From assembly GCF_004798865.1 (NCBI RefSeq), contig NW_025335317.1:24950092-25014091 (forward strand): a stretch of DNA of 64,000 nucleotides, read 5' to 3'. A program made the position numbers and the translations under genes. Source of the DNA: Varanus komodoensis (Eukaryota; Chordata; Lepidosauria; Squamata; Varanidae). Positions 34,618-46,621 of the stretch are shown here, in pieces. The notes beneath the pieces are model-generated. The model ran no database searches. It had not been told where the DNA came from and saw nothing but the letters and a program-made list of their open reading frames with translations. How positions within the stretch are numbered: the stretch's first letter is position 1; every line of letters begins with the position of its first letter.

Positions 34618-35090
34618 GGTGTGAAAGGATGATTTGAAACAAGGAAGTAGAGATTTAAAAAGGTAACAAAGAAAATTACTTAGCCCAAAGGAGAGGAGGG
34701 GCTAAGATGAGATAGCACAAAGTGTGGGGAAACAGGCACATAGGCAGGAGGGCCAAATACTTCCTGATTGTTTATTGACAAGCTTGGCAGAACAAGATGA
34801 GCCTATTGTAGCTCACCAGGGGCAGGGCTGGATTGGGAAGAAGGGCCGGTGTTGGAGCAGCACAGAGTAGGCAGGCGGAAAGATTATAAACTCCCAGTAC
34901 CCCAGCTATTTAGGGGAAAGGAGGAGGGAAGAAGCGGCTGGGAGCAGGGTTCAAAAGGGGAGTGTGAACATGTGCTCAGGTGAACAGAAGAATGGAAAGG
35001 AAACCTTTCCTTTCTGTTCACTTTATTGCAATAAAATTTTTAAAAGAACTCTCTGCATGCCTGGAATATTTTTCTCTTCCGATGGAAAGG
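34618..35090 (+). mobile_element. LTR-like segment, ERV-type fossil
   Basis: AGGCGGAAAGATTATAAACT and CCCAGTACCCCAGCT parallel GGCGGACGGTGAAGATTGTG and AACTCTTAGTAACCCAGCC of the LTR at 15039-15762. A CAATAAAATTTT poly(A)-type signal lies at 35026. No inner coding region is found. The ends are approximate and the call is weaker than for the 15039 copy. Old and broken. Confidence 0.4.
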
Positions 35091-35392
35091 AAAGAGTGTT
35101 TTTTAACAATGAGAGCGTCCATTTAATTTTGGCACAACGCTCAGAATGATGTGATGGCAATAGCTTTCAATATAGAGGGCCTTAACAAAATGTAAAGTGT
35201 CATTGAGGGTCAACATAAAATATTGGATATGGCTTATTTGGCAAGGGAAAATAATGCATGCATGTGTGTGGATTCATCCATTCATTCAGATCCAGAAGTG
35301 CTTTTACCTTGCATCTTACTTATCCTCCATATATGGTGGCCAAAACCTAGCTCATGAACAACCGAATTGTCCGTTTTGTTTCTGATATATGC

Positions 35393-35491
35393 CAGCCTTC
35401 TCCAACCTGGCATGCTCTGAATGTATTGAAATGCAGCTCCATTACCCCAGCCAGCACAGCCATTTGGAAAGCGCCAGGTTGGGGAAGGCTG
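35393..35491. mobile_element. Palindromic hAT MITE with partial TSD
   Basis: The 99-bp element starts CAGCCTTCTCCAACCTGG and ends CCAGGTTGGGGAAGGCTG, an 18-bp inverted repeat with one mismatch, and has hAT-type CAG...CTG termini. Flanks ATATATGC (35385-35392) and GCATATGC (35492-35499) match at 6 of 8 bases. It is the best-kept member of the MITE family listed at 6855, 8307, 50150, 55965, 58365, 60310 and 60875, and it supports the hAT assignment of the rest. Confidence 0.8.
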
Positions 35492-35499
35492 GCATATGC

Positions 35500-36226
35500 T
35501 GTTTGGCAATCACCACCACTACTTGCTTTGCTAGATTTTGTCATCATCAAGATATTAAACATCAAGAAGGAGAACTCACAGCATTTTGCCACTTGCTCTC
35601 ATATTTCTCTGCACAGCATTGCAGCATCTGCCACAGTCTAAGAAACATGTCAGAAGAAGCACTCCGGTTATTTTTGATTCCATGGATTCTGCTACTTTGT
35701 TGTCAGTTAACAGGAGCAGGAGACATAAAGTGAAAAGGCACTTAAAGTAAAAATAATAATTGGCAATTAGCTAAAAAAAACCCTCTGTCAAATATATCCT
35801 TGCATTGGCTCTGCGAGACAGACGAGCTGCAGTATACGACGTTCACTCACTGCTGCCCCCCTGCTATCCTGGACTCCTTTGAATGCAGCCTGATCATGCC
35901 AAGGAAGTTTCAGCTGAAGCAACCTCAGGTTGATTCGTCCAGATCAGGGCAACTGAAAGCAATTCCACCTTGTTCGTGGGTTAGGGAGTGTGCCGTTTTG
36001 AAGTTCAGTCAGTAGGTGATAGGGAGGGATTTCAGTCGGGCAGGCAGAGTCAAAATTTCAGAATGTACAAAGGTCTGCTCTTCAATATAGTCAAGGAGCC
36101 CTGGGGTTTTTACCCGCAAGCAGCTGTTGTGATTACTGTGTGTATGTCATCACAATCACACGGTATACAGATGCTCCTGGAAAACAATCACATGTGATGG
36201 AAACACAGCTGGGAGGTACTGTGGTT
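35500..36226. other. Non-coding stretch, nothing recognised
   Basis: No gene or repeat named. The 114-codon plus-strand frame (35389-35733) starts within the MITE and has no domain. Confidence 0.45.
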
Positions 36227-36237
36227 TCCTTCCCTGT

Positions 36238-36528
36238 TGTTGTTGTTGTTAGTCGCAAAGTCATGTCTGACCTATCGCGACCCCATGGACAACACTCCTC
36301 CAGGCTTTCCTGTTCTCCACCATCCCCCGGAGTCCACTCAAACTCACACCAACTGCTTCAGTGACTCCATCCAGCCACCTCATCCTCTGCCGCCCCCTTC
36401 TTCTTTTGCCATCTCTTGTTCCCAGCATTAGGCTCTTCTCCAGGGAGTCCTTCCTTCTCATTAGGTGGCCAAAGTATTTGAGTTTCATCTTCAGGATCTG
36501 GCCTTCTAAAGAGCAGTCAGGGTTGATC
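36238..36528 (-). mobile_element. 5'-truncated BovB LINE 3' end, 11-bp TSD
   Basis: The plus strand opens with (GTT)n and TAGTCGCAAAGTCATGTCTG, the complement of the BovB (AAC)n tail and 3' end, and runs through the basic C-terminal coding block (on the minus strand KLKYFGHLMRRKDSLEKS, GKRRRGRQRMRWLDGVTEA). It stops at AGTCAGGGTTGATCTC. TCCTTCCCTGT occurs exactly at 36227-36237 and 36529-36539. The perfect TSD argues for a fairly recent insertion. Confidence 0.95.
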
Positions 36529-36539
36529 TCCTTCCCTGT

Positions 36540-37429
36540 AAAGCTATGCAAAAACTTTGTAATGCACATTAATATTACATCTTGATTTTACTTTGCACAT
36601 TATGCCCAGGGCAAGGCCAGGTGCTTTGGCTGTGTGGTTCTGAGCACTAGGCAGCACTGACTATTTCAGAATCAGACACTGAAGGATAGAGTTTGCCTTT
36701 TTGGCTCTCCAGAGTGAAGTAGGAAGACAGTGGACTCCACCAGTACAGCAGCTGGCCATCCCTGTTCTGCCATGGGTTTGGCTCCTGAGAGGCTGTCCCT
36801 CTTTGCCTCAAGCAACGTATAAGACAACCACGGTCTCCCTTTGTAGTTCTGATGCCTGTGAACTGCTCCTGCTAGTTTTGCTTGCTTGTCCTCTGAGGTG
36901 TGGAGAGGACATTGCCCAGTGGTACAGCACAAGCTTTGTTTGCCAAAAATCAAGATTTGGTACTGGCATCTCTGAGTGGGAAAGATCTCAAAGATCAGGA
37001 TTATGAAAGATCTCTGTCTCAGTGCATTGATGCCAGGGAGACGTCATGGATGACAGTACTAGGCTAGATGGCCACTCCTGTGACTCATTGTAAGGCTACA
37101 TGAAAATAGGACTGTTGGGGCCCCGGTTCAGGACACATTGCTTCCAGGGGCAAAGAACAAGATGGCACCCCTTCGCATTTCATGCATAAAATGCAGCTGG
37201 ACTTCACATTGATTCTTTCTTCTGTAATGGTGATGGAACAATATCTTCTCCTGTGCCTGAGAGCATCAGAGAAACTTAGAGAGGGCAGGGCAGAGAATGT
37301 GGCACGGGTGCTCTCTCTTCCAACACTGTGCTGCCATCTCTCAACATCTCTCTGAGGTGGTGGCTTCACTCTGCCTAACAATAGGGAAGATCTTGCCCTG
37401 GTGCAACAGTAGCAAGGTCAGACTCTGCA
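36540..37429. other. Non-coding stretch with a LINE-like scrap
   Basis: CTAGGCTAGATGGCCACTCC and TGTGACTCATTGTAAGGC (37060-37096) resemble the end of CR1/L2-type 3' UTRs. Otherwise nothing recognised. Confidence 0.4.
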
Positions 37430-37812
37430 GATATGGTACCCACTAGGGTTGGGGTGAACCCTTTCTGAACCCTTCCCTCCAGCATCCATGAACTCCCTCT
37501 CGTGCTCTGCCCAGACCTGCAACATGAGCCTAGCCAAGAGGGAATGCTCATGGTCCCCCAGTTGTGCAGCCAGCAACCTTCCCCAACAGGATGCAAAAGA
37601 CAGGATTCGAGGGCAAGTGCCCCAGCCACCATTCCTGGCAACCAGCCATGGTGCTGCTTGCACAGCACATGGGACTGGAGCTTTGCTTAGTGCCCTGTGA
37701 ATGCTGGGCACACTTGTCAGGAACTTGGATTCTGAGCCACTGCCAAGCGGACCAGAATCCAGGAAGCCAAAACCAGGGATTTTCCATATAAAACAGATTC
37801 CTTGCACATCTC
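37430..37812 (-). repeat. Unclassified dispersed repeat, copy B (inverted)
   Basis: The reverse complement shares ordered words with 16500-16915: ATGTGCAAGGAATCTG, CTTCCTGGATTCTGGTCCGC, GCATTCACAGGG, CCATGTGCTGTGCAAGCAGCA, cut here to CCATGTGCTGTGCAAG, and CATGTTGCAGGTCTGGGCAG. A 160-codon minus-strand frame runs through it, sharing WAEHER and neighbouring residues with a frame of copy A, but shared DNA alone explains this. Confidence 0.6.
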
Positions 37813-40800
37813 TAGTGCCCACCCCTGTTGCAGGCTGGAGAGCCTCATCTGACCCTCCTGGGGCCCCAACCGCACCCTTAGGATTTCCCCGACAGGCCAT
37901 GCCTCCTCCATGGCCCTACAGTCTTTCCCCAACCCACCTCTCATTTGGTGGATTCCTGGGGTTGCAAAGGTTTTTTCTGCAATCTGAAACATTAAAATGC
38001 CTCTCAGTAACTAATGGCCTACTTACTGACAATTACTGACTAATGGCTTAGTTACTGACAATAAGAAGATACAAATGAAAGAAAGAAGCTGGTTGTTTTG
38101 GTATAATGTTGTACTTGTAGTCCCCTGCCCCTGCCTTTAACCCTACCCGTTTTTCTTGCCCTGCCCACCATTGCAATGAAGCCCCCAGAAGCTTCTCAGG
38201 GATTGAATTTCGCCCTGAGCCTCCAAGAAATCCCCCCGGCCCTGCATTACTCTCACCAATGGCCAGAAAGGGGGTCCAGCTCACCCTTGTCCCCTCCCTC
38301 ACAGCTCTCTCATCTTCCCAAAAAAGTCTTCTGTAAGCCCCAGTGAACTGCCTTCCTCTCCCTTGCGTGTGAGTCGTCCTCACCTGGCTCACTGGCTGCT
38401 GCTGCAGGCGGACTCCCACTGACTGGCCCAGCGATGGCTGGGCCAGCTGGCTTTTCCAGGGCGGCCTGAAGGTGCCACCTTGCCGTAGGCAGCTGCAGAC
38501 ATTCATATTGTGGAAGCAGGACTGCAGGTCATTTATGTAATACCCCAGGAGAGGGGTACTTAGAACCACTGGAGCTCCATTTAGGACATGGACCTCTCCT
38601 GAATGGATGACTGGGCTTTGCCTCCTACCGCAGGGCAGTGGGAAGTTTCCTTTCCTTTCCCTTTTTACTCTGGGGAAATGTGTGCTGCAGGGCTAGGCAA
38701 CATGTTGCCAAGGTCCAGGACAGAGGCAGCAAGACGCTAAAGAGAGGCGCCAGGACCGAAGCATAACAGGCAAGATGTTATAAGTCCAGAGTCCAGTAAC
38801 AAGTTCAAGTTGCAGTCCCAAAGAGACCACGGTCAAGCAGAGGTGGGCCATGGAGCAAAGTATAACCTGATATACAAAGGCATAGCCAGAACAGGCCAGA
38901 GGTCAGGAACTGGGAAGACACATGACAGAGAGAAGGTGCCTGGGAGCTGGACGACATGGAGGAGTCCGGGAATAGCAAGGGGCGGCAGGAGGAGGAGCAG
39001 GTGAGCATCCAAGAGGCAGGAAGGCAGTCGGTGGGCAGATCTTCAGGCAGCGAGAAAACCAACCAGCCTACCAACCTAGCCAGCCAGCCAAACATTAACA
39101 TCCAAATGTCTTGAGCACACCATGTTTTCTCCCTCTGGGGTACTGTCTATATTTCCATTCTGTTATGCATAGATATTTTGAACAACACACATATATTGAT
39201 TGGAGAGAGTTTTATCCCATTTGGAAACAAGATTTCTTATTCTACTTGAAGGACAAAATGCTTCCAAAGTTTGAGCTGAAAGGTGTTTTGAAATTATTCA
39301 CTGAGGTTTTGGACAGAGAAAATGGGGAAACAATTTCATCACATTTCTCCAGGGGAAGGAGAAATTCTCAAGAGTTTCTCAATGGGGTTGTCACACAGCT
39401 GCTTTTCTTTTTCTGTAAGGGTTTTTGTTTTGCTTTTTCCACTGACAGAACAAATGGCAAACCATTGGGCAGCATCAGATGTGCTGGCAGGTGGGGCTCC
39501 ATCTTTTTAAAATCTACCACAGAGCAGGTGTTGGAGGGGGACAGTGCTGTGCCTGACTCCAAAGAAGAGACGCAGCTGGTACTGTATCTAAATCTGCCCT
39601 CCAATTTCCCAAAAGTGTTCTTCCCCATGAAAGAGGCTCCCATTGTTCTACTTCATTTTCAGGGTATTTCATAATTTCTCCTTGTGATGTTCTTGATCTT
39701 ACCTTATCACAGCAAAGCAGTCAAGGGTGTGAACAATCCCTTTTGGGGTGGGGAATCCATCCTCTTTCCTGGGCTTGGCTCCTGGGACTCCAGGCTGCTT
39801 TGACATGGCCATGAGTCCACGAAAGCATGCCCATGTTCATGCAGTGCTCTCACATGAACATTGCACAAGCAGCATCCCTCTCCCCCACAACATGCAACAG
39901 GTTTGGTTTGTGCTGCTGCGTGTGATACAGAAGGTTGCCAGTTGCACAACCTTTGTTTTGCAAGCATGTGCAGAATTTGTTGCAGTTTGGCTCGCTTTTA
40001 AGATTGGGCCAAGCACGTGAAGCAGTTTGTAAAGGGTGGAGGGATGGATTCTGCAGAGATTCAATGCATTGCTGTGCTGCGCGTGCATGTTCCCTCTGTT
40101 TTACACATCTCTCCATCATTCTGCAGTCTTTCCAGCTGCATGTGCATCTGTATCTGAAAAAGGGGCCTATGGGAGGAATTACCTCTTGGTGTTTTCCTTT
40201 GGGATTGTATTGAAGTGCAGGAAGCCAAGAAGACTACAGGTTGTTGGAGGGATCATTGTACCACAAAAGAAACACTCACTGCTCATTGCTGAGCCACTTC
40301 ATAAGTAAGGTAAGTACAAGAAACCTAAACTCAGCTCATGAGAATTTATCTGAAATTTTCTGCATCATGTAATTTCTTTTAAAAAGTAATTTCATTTTTA
40401 TCCATTGGAATGAAAACAAACTGTGGAATAAATTTTGATGCAACACTAGTTCGAGCACAATTTTAAGTTAAACCGGTGATCAAACAACTCAGGCAATTAA
40501 AGGCATATTTAAAACAAAGAAAACAATGCCCAAGATGAACACGACGCAGCCTGGAATGCTCCGTGCAGGGCTGGAATGCATTCTGCCAGGTTTCACTGAA
40601 TTAGAAAGGACACGCTCACAAATTATGATTTCTCTTTATCTAGCCAGAGTGCTACAAAGAGAAATTTATACTGAGATAGCATGTGATTTATATGGCCTAT
40701 TATTTCTGTAATTCTTGGATTGAATAATATAATTACAGTGTCATAACAACTTTTTGAGCAATTTCATTTCCTTTTTGAACCTACTCTTTCTCTAACTCCC

Positions 40801-42600
40801 CTCCCCATGCTTATAGGAAAAGTATAATTTACTTTGTTTTCTTCCCATAAAATTAATGTTTAATAGCATGTATTAAAAATCTGAGCTATTTTTTATTTAG
40901 TTGTTGTGTCTTATTTATTTCTCAGACTGTCACTCTTATTAGAGTCAAACACCAGATACAATATATGGAGATATCCTGATGAGTCATTTACATGCAATGT
41001 GACATCTGGCAAGAATAATACACCAGTTGATCATGCAGTGCATAAGACACCCTGTTTTGGGCATGAGTCAAATAGTCAAAGCAAAGTTTCTATCTGGTGA
41101 ACCAAGATAACGCGGCATCCTTCCATTTTAAAAGGCTTGTATTGACTCCTAGGAGCCTTTCTCTTATCCATGCCATTTAATACTAGGTCTGTGAAGAAAA
41201 TACAGATAATTGGTCTGAGGAGTTCATCCTGCTAGACTCACTCCAAGACATTTTGTTGCCTGAGGTGAAGGATAAGATAGCGACTCACCCCATTCCCCAT
41301 GTAAAATATGGCTGAATTCTACTTCAGCATTGCTGAAGGCAACAAACGACCTCGGGAGGTTCCTGGCAGGCCACTTGGAGCCCACAGTTCTGTCTTCCAG
41401 CAGAGCCTAGGAAGAGCCCCCGTGGCTTCCAGGCCACCCCCACCCTTTCATCCGTGCATTGCTAGATTCTTTGTTAGTGCAGCTGCTACAATTTCACAGA
41501 AGCACCAAAAGCTGGTTTCCAAAGTGGCTGCAACAGGGGAATGAATATTATGAAGGAGCCTAATCAAAAGACTTGAAAAATCGATGACAGTCTTCCCAGC
41601 AGGCATTAACAGAGAGAGTGGGAAACATGTAACTTATGAAACTATTAGTCTTCCTTTCAGTCAAAGCAAAATCAATATTGAATTCTAGAAACACATGTGT
41701 TTGCACATGAATTTTCATAATTTTTTCATCAAACAGGAGTGAGGCTGTTGAACAGAGTAACTGTACATATGGGATTTCACCCACAGCAACTGTGCCAGAT
41801 ATTATTTAGATATGTGGTGGAGGGGAGAGGAAGACGCCCCACCCCAGGGAGTCCTGCTGAACATTCAAACTGGCCTGTGATCTAGGGGAGATCTACACTA
41901 GAGCTCCTGTTTATGAGGGAAGAGGTCTGGGCAACCATGAACGACACGTTTATCACAGCTGGAGCACAGGCTAATGAATCCAGTGCCGCTGAAATGTCAA
42001 ACACAAACACAAATGCAATTGCAGAAGCTGGAGGAACTGGAAATGAGATTCATGCAGAGAAATGACCCTTCAAGACTCATTTGTTGTTTGTGTTGTTCTT
42101 TAGCCCAATTAGTTTTGTGAAGTGGGGCATTTAAAATGGAGGGGATTGACAGCTGCTCCTGCCTCTCACAAAACATCTTGAAGAAGAAGAAGAAGAAAAG
42201 CTGCTGCTGTTTGCTCACATCTTAGCAACCCTTGGAGGTGAGGCGAGTTGGACCAGCAGCTCCTTTCCCTCCACCAAAAGGCAAGCAAGCACAGCCACCT
42301 CCTGCACAGACTAGTTGGCTCCACTGAAGTTAGTGTGGTTTAGTTGTGGGGAAGGCCACTGAAGACCGTCTGGTTGACCTCTGAACAGACGTGCACTTCG
42401 GCTGGCTGTTTATTGAGCTAAAGGACAGAGGTGACAATCTGGAAGGCTTGAAAAGGCACTGGGAACCTTATTTGCGAATGGAGCCAGGAAGGGAAGGGGC
42501 ATCTGCACACTGGAGAGAGAAAGAGAGGGGGAGAGAAGCTACGGGGGAAGGGGGCAGGGGGGAGGGAAAGCAACTGAAGGATCTCTGAGTTATGGCAATC
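37813..42600. other. Non-coding stretch, nothing confidently recognised
   Basis: About 4.8 kb without a defensible gene. A 187-codon plus frame (39111-39674) and a 173-codon minus frame (38048-38569) are open but lack domain, codon bias or splice context. 38750-38960 (GTCCAGAGTCCAGTAACAAG and similar) looks like an interspersed repeat of unknown class. 38015-38065 holds a short imperfect tandem duplication around CTAATGGC...TTACTGACAAT. GAA triplets occur at 42181-42198. Confidence 0.4.
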
Positions 42601-42700
42601 TATCTATCTATTTATTTATTTATTTAATTGATTGATTGATTGATTGATTTACATGCTGCCCAATTAGCCATAGGTTCTCTCTCTCTAATAATCAATAGCA
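42601..42700 (-). repeat. Tetranucleotide tract, LINE tail-like
   Basis: (TATC)n passes to (TTTA)n and then (TTGA)n, followed by TTTACATGCTGCCCAATTAG. The order simple repeat then TGCTGCCC resembles minus-strand LINE tails, so an eroded tail that seeded microsatellites is likely. Confidence 0.6.
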
Positions 42701-43899
42701 CAACACGGTTTGCATCCGGCACAACCCACCAACCTAGTGAGCTATTCCTTTGGACCCTAAAGCAATACTGGAAGATTTCCCCACATGCTTGCATACACAG
42801 GAAGAAACCTGGAACAGACAGAAATGATGCAATATAACAGGTCTGATGAAATACAGGATACAGGATCAGAGACAGTGGGAGGAGGATGGGTTTGGCTGAG
42901 ATTGATGTGACGTGCCAGTGAGTCAGGTTTACAACGCTAAGAAAATGCCTACTCTCAATTGTCCACTACAGTAGCCATTTGACAAGATCATGTGATGTAC
43001 ATAATCCTTATCTCCCCCTCCCCTGCCCCGAGTCCCTGGGCTAGGATGGGAAGATTACATAATTTTCTTAGGTCAGTGCCTATCGTGTATGAATGTGACA
43101 TCCTTCAGCTTCCTTCCAAAATTCTGGATTATGTGGCCTCTTTCACACAGGATAGTCCTTTGTTTGAAGGGCTGTTCTTATTTTAAAGAAAAAGACGCTT
43201 CTGATGGGAAAGCCCAGGGGCCGTAAGGTGGCCCAGCAACAGCACCTGGACAGCAGATTGAACAGACATCCAGGTCAGTCTTCCCTGCTGAGAGGTATTT
43301 TTATTTCAGTTAAAACAATCACTTCTAAATTCATGCCCACACATATAGGCTAGTATATGCATATATTATGCAAATCCATGTCCTCTGTTTTGGTGAGGCA
43401 TTTCTTTTTCTTAGTGAGCCAAAGTGGTCAGCCTCCTCCATGGGCCCAACAGGGAGCTGTTAGGAAATGGCAAAGGGTTCTGTAGGCCCTACCAGATCTC
43501 AGGGAGATGGGCAGGAAGTCTGGAAGTGGCTGGATCTGCAGTTTGTTAGGAGCTAAGCGTTGGTGCCTAAAACATTCGGTTGCCATTGCTGTTAGAGAAT
43601 GCTCTCACTGGCTCACCTGGAACACATCGCTTCCTGACAGCCGGCCTGCTATGGCTCAGCTGACTCTGGAGATTATTACTTCTTAGAGATGTGAAACAAT
43701 TATATTTTCTAGATTAATTCTCTGCAAGCTCAGAAGTATGTTATGAAATATTTATATGATGAGGGTGTTCAAATGTATAAACTGGAAACAGGAGAGAAAA
43801 GAACAGTGCATTGGTCCCAGATCTGCTGACAACAGAAGACTAAACTCAGAATGCTAAAAATGAACTTTGAATTAAACTGTATTAACAAGGCAGACACAT
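42701..43899. other. Non-coding stretch, nothing recognised
   Basis: No gene, repeat or structured element that I can support. Confidence 0.45.
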
Positions 43900-44610
43900 T
43901 TATTTATTTATTTATTTATTTATTATTTATTTATTAAAACATTTCTATGCCGCCCCATTCGCCGAAGCCTCGGGGCAGCTCACAACATAAAATTAAAATA
44001 TAATACATACAACAAATTAACAATATAAAATAAGTCACCCTGGCCAGATAAAATAAGCAAATAATATTAACAGTTAAAATGACGTTTTAATAAAAAGGTC
44101 TTCGCCTGGCACCGAAAAACAAATAACGACAGCACCAGGCGGACCTCTCTGGGGAGCGCATTCCATAGATTGGGTGCCACCACAGAGAAAGCCCTCCTCT
44201 GAGTACTTACCTTCCTAATTTCCTTCACGGAGGGTTCCCGGAGAAGGGCCTCTCCCACAGATCTCAAGGGGCAGTCAGGCATATATGGATGTAAGCGCTC
44301 GTTCAGGTAGCCAGGACCCAAGCCGTTTAGGGCTTTATAGGTCACCACCAACACCTTGAATTGGGCCCGGACTTCAATGGGAAACCAGTGAAGCTGACGG
44401 AGGACTGGAGTCATGTGAACATAACACCCAGTCCCCGTCAGCAGCCTGGCAGCTCTATTTTGAACCAATTGAAGTATCCGGACCATCTTCAAGGGTAGCC
44501 CCACGTAGAGCGCGTTACAGAAGTCAAGGCGGGAAGTCACCAGTGCGTGTGTCACTGTCGCCAGGCAGTAGTACTCCAGGTAGGGGCGCAGCTGATGACA
44601 TTTGATTAGA
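43900..44610 (-). mobile_element. 5'-truncated L2/CR1-group LINE
   Basis: The minus-strand element ends at the left in a (TAAA)n tail and TGGGGCGGCATAGAAATG, with coding sequence to its right. It keeps the C-terminus of its reverse transcriptase open. CpGs are still frequent (GGCGGACC, TACGTC), which with the unbroken frame suggests a younger copy than 13161-13440. No TSD could be fixed because of the long simple tail. Confidence 0.85.
44067..44555 (-). pseudogene. LINE reverse transcriptase C-terminus (L2/CR1 group)
   Basis: A 162-codon uninterrupted frame reads VTSRLDFCNALYVGLPLKMV, then LQLVQNRAARLLTG, TPVLRQLHWFPIEVRAQFKV, YKALNGLGPGYL, and near its end RRAFSVVAPNLWNALPREVR. The QN-x-AARL, LHW-P and KAL-G-x-GP-YL blocks are the RT thumb and C-terminal region typical of L2, CR1 and related LINEs. 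The catalytic palm is missing because the copy is 5'-truncated, so no active protein is expected. L2 is favoured over CR1 but not proven. Confidence 0.9.
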
Positions 44611-45079
44611 GATTCCTCTGCTCCCTGCCTGTGCAGTTTAGGATCACTGGATGATCAGCTAGCATGAATTTGCAAGTGCTCAATGGGGAAAATAAAGCAA
44701 GATACTTTTCAGGAAGAACCCAAAACTAGAGTCCAAGAATTACACATCTGGTTCAGTGCACTCAAGGAGCAACTTGCTGTCACCTCTCAGCATCTGTCAG
44801 CTGAAATAATTGCCTCCCTCTGCCCAATGGTAGAGTTATCCCTGATGAGGGAAAGGGTCTTCTGGAGGGAGGGTGCTGCTGTGCGCTGGGCATCCCCTCC
44901 CAAGCAAGACAGTCACTCCAGGATTTCTTGTAATAGTTTTGTTCTACACAAGAAATCTAAGCATTCACAGGTCTCTGAGCATGCACAAGAAGTGTTGACC
45001 CCTTTCTGCCCCCTTTTACCCAAAGCTTTGCTTATGAACCTTTTGAGACCAGTCTCTGGAAGGCAGGGCGCTGTGAAAA
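44611..45079. other. Non-coding stretch
   Basis: A 143-codon plus frame (44683-45114) is open but shows no domain. No repeat named. Confidence 0.4.
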
Positions 45080-45440
45080 TGCGTGCTCCTCCGTTCTGCA
45101 CTCTGAGCCCCTAATTGTCCAGCCTGTGGCTGTGACGACGGGTCCTCAGGTCTGTGTCTTCAGGAGGCTTGTGTTCTCCACCTGAGACATTTCCCTGTTC
45201 CCATCCTTTGTCTGCCTCGTTCCCACAGGTGGGAGGGTGACTGGGCCTGTGGCTGTCCTTGAGCTACTTTCATCCAGGGCCGGGGGAGACTGGCACAGTG
45301 GTGGGGAGTGTGTGGTTGTAGGCCTCTCTGTTACAACAATTCTGTTATCAGAGTGCGAGCTCTGAGCCTGTCCTGGTTCAGCCAACTCCCCATCATCCTC
45401 AGCGTCTGAGCTATCAGTCCCACCAAAACAGGCCTTCTCT
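45080..45440 (-). mobile_element. LTR fragment, same family as 50813-51509
   Basis: The reverse complement has GCTCAGAGCTCGCACTCTGA followed by AATTGTTG and GAGAGGCC, which lines up with GCTCAGAGTTCTCACTCTGA, GTTGTTGAGCC and GTGAGGCC of the 50813 LTR, and further words follow in the same order. It is an inverted, partial fossil of the same LTR family. No internal region present. Confidence 0.55.
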
Positions 45441-45935
45441 CATGCGCACCTGGGAATATCATCAGAGCGCATGCATGACAGATGTCCAGAAAGAAAGGAA
45501 AGACAAGTTAATGAAACCATCAAGCTGTGCAGGTAGATCATTCTTAGGTAGGCCTCTGGATTCCAGACACTGGCTGGCTAAATCTGTGGGAAAGGGGCAT
45601 GGGAGAGACCTCATACACCAATATGATCAGAACAGAATGCCCTTTTCTGGGCAAGAGGTTCATTCCCCATTTCATTGCATGCTTCCTTCAGTTACACATT
45701 TAAAACAATTGATTCACACTTTCCACTTAGTTATCTCTTTATGAAAAGATGAAGTAAAAGGAGGAGAAGGAGGAGGTGGGGGGGGGGCTGAGTAGATAAC
45801 CATAAAGAAAAACAACTCTGCTTTCAACAACAGCTTCCTTTTCTATTTTAAATAGGTACATTAATTTAGACACATTAGTTTTCCTGATTATGATAATAAG
45901 CAAGATATTAAAAGCAATGTACCTTTCTAATAATT
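45441..45935. other. Non-coding stretch with a G-run
   Basis: No gene seen. 45755-45790 is a GGAGGA-rich tract ending in a run of G, low complexity. Confidence 0.45.
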
Positions 45936-46621
45936 CCGTGTTTCCCTGAAAATAAGACCTAACCAGAAAATAAGTCCTAGCATGATTTTTCAGGATACTC
46001 ATAATATAAGCCCTACCCCAAAAATAAGCCCTAGTTAAGATCTTCAGCCAGATGGACACATTTACTATGTCCGTTGCAATACAAAACGGATGTATTAAAT
46101 TATAAAATAATAATATTAATATATAATTAAATATAAATGAATAATATTATTGGCATTAATACTTAAAATAAATGGTAATATAATTTATAATTCAGTATTT
46201 GGGTACTTATCCAAGCAGGCTCCTTTGGATGAGAGGCAAACGCCTATGTAAACAGATGAACTCGAGACTTACTGCCAAATGACCAATCGGAGTATAGACA
46301 CAATGCATGAATAATGTCAATACGTAGTGTGTTGTAACGGACGTACTTAATGTACTCATGTGTTGCCACTCCTGTCTCGTAAGTCTTCAGTTAACACTTG
46401 ATTTAATGGTAGATTTAAAGGGAATAATATTTTGACCGCCAGACAAGATGAGTGCAAAAAGAAAGAGCTATTCCAACAAGTACAAGAAAGGAAATGTGAA
46501 GGACTCTTGCAAGAATCTTACTTTTGTAAGAAAAAAATAAGACATCACCTGAAAATAAGCCCTAATGTGTCTTTTGGAGCAAAAATTAATATGACCCAGT
46601 CTTATTTTCGAGGAAACATGG
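45936..46621. mobile_element. 686-bp TIR DNA transposon, possibly pogo/Tigger-like
   Basis: The left end CCGTGTTTCCCTGAAAATAA and the right end, reverse-complemented, CCATGTTTCCTCGAAAATAA match at 17 of 20 bases. Subterminal AAAATAAGCCCTA-type words repeat several times near both ends, as transposase-binding repeats often do. From ATG at 46448 the second frame reads MSAKRKSYSNKYKKGNVKDS, resembling the KRKSY-x(4)-K start of pogo/Tigger transposases or their derivatives. The TSD is unclear, so superfamily remains tentative. It cannot encode a full transposase. Confidence 0.7.

Noticed and set aside
38048-38569. 173-codon minus-strand frame
   Set aside because: No domain or homology recognised. 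The text is compositionally ordinary for translated non-coding GC-rich DNA.
39111-39674. 187-codon plus-strand open frame
   Set aside because: No domain, signal peptide or conserved motif, no splice or promoter context, and AT-rich text such as poly-F runs. Treated as chance.
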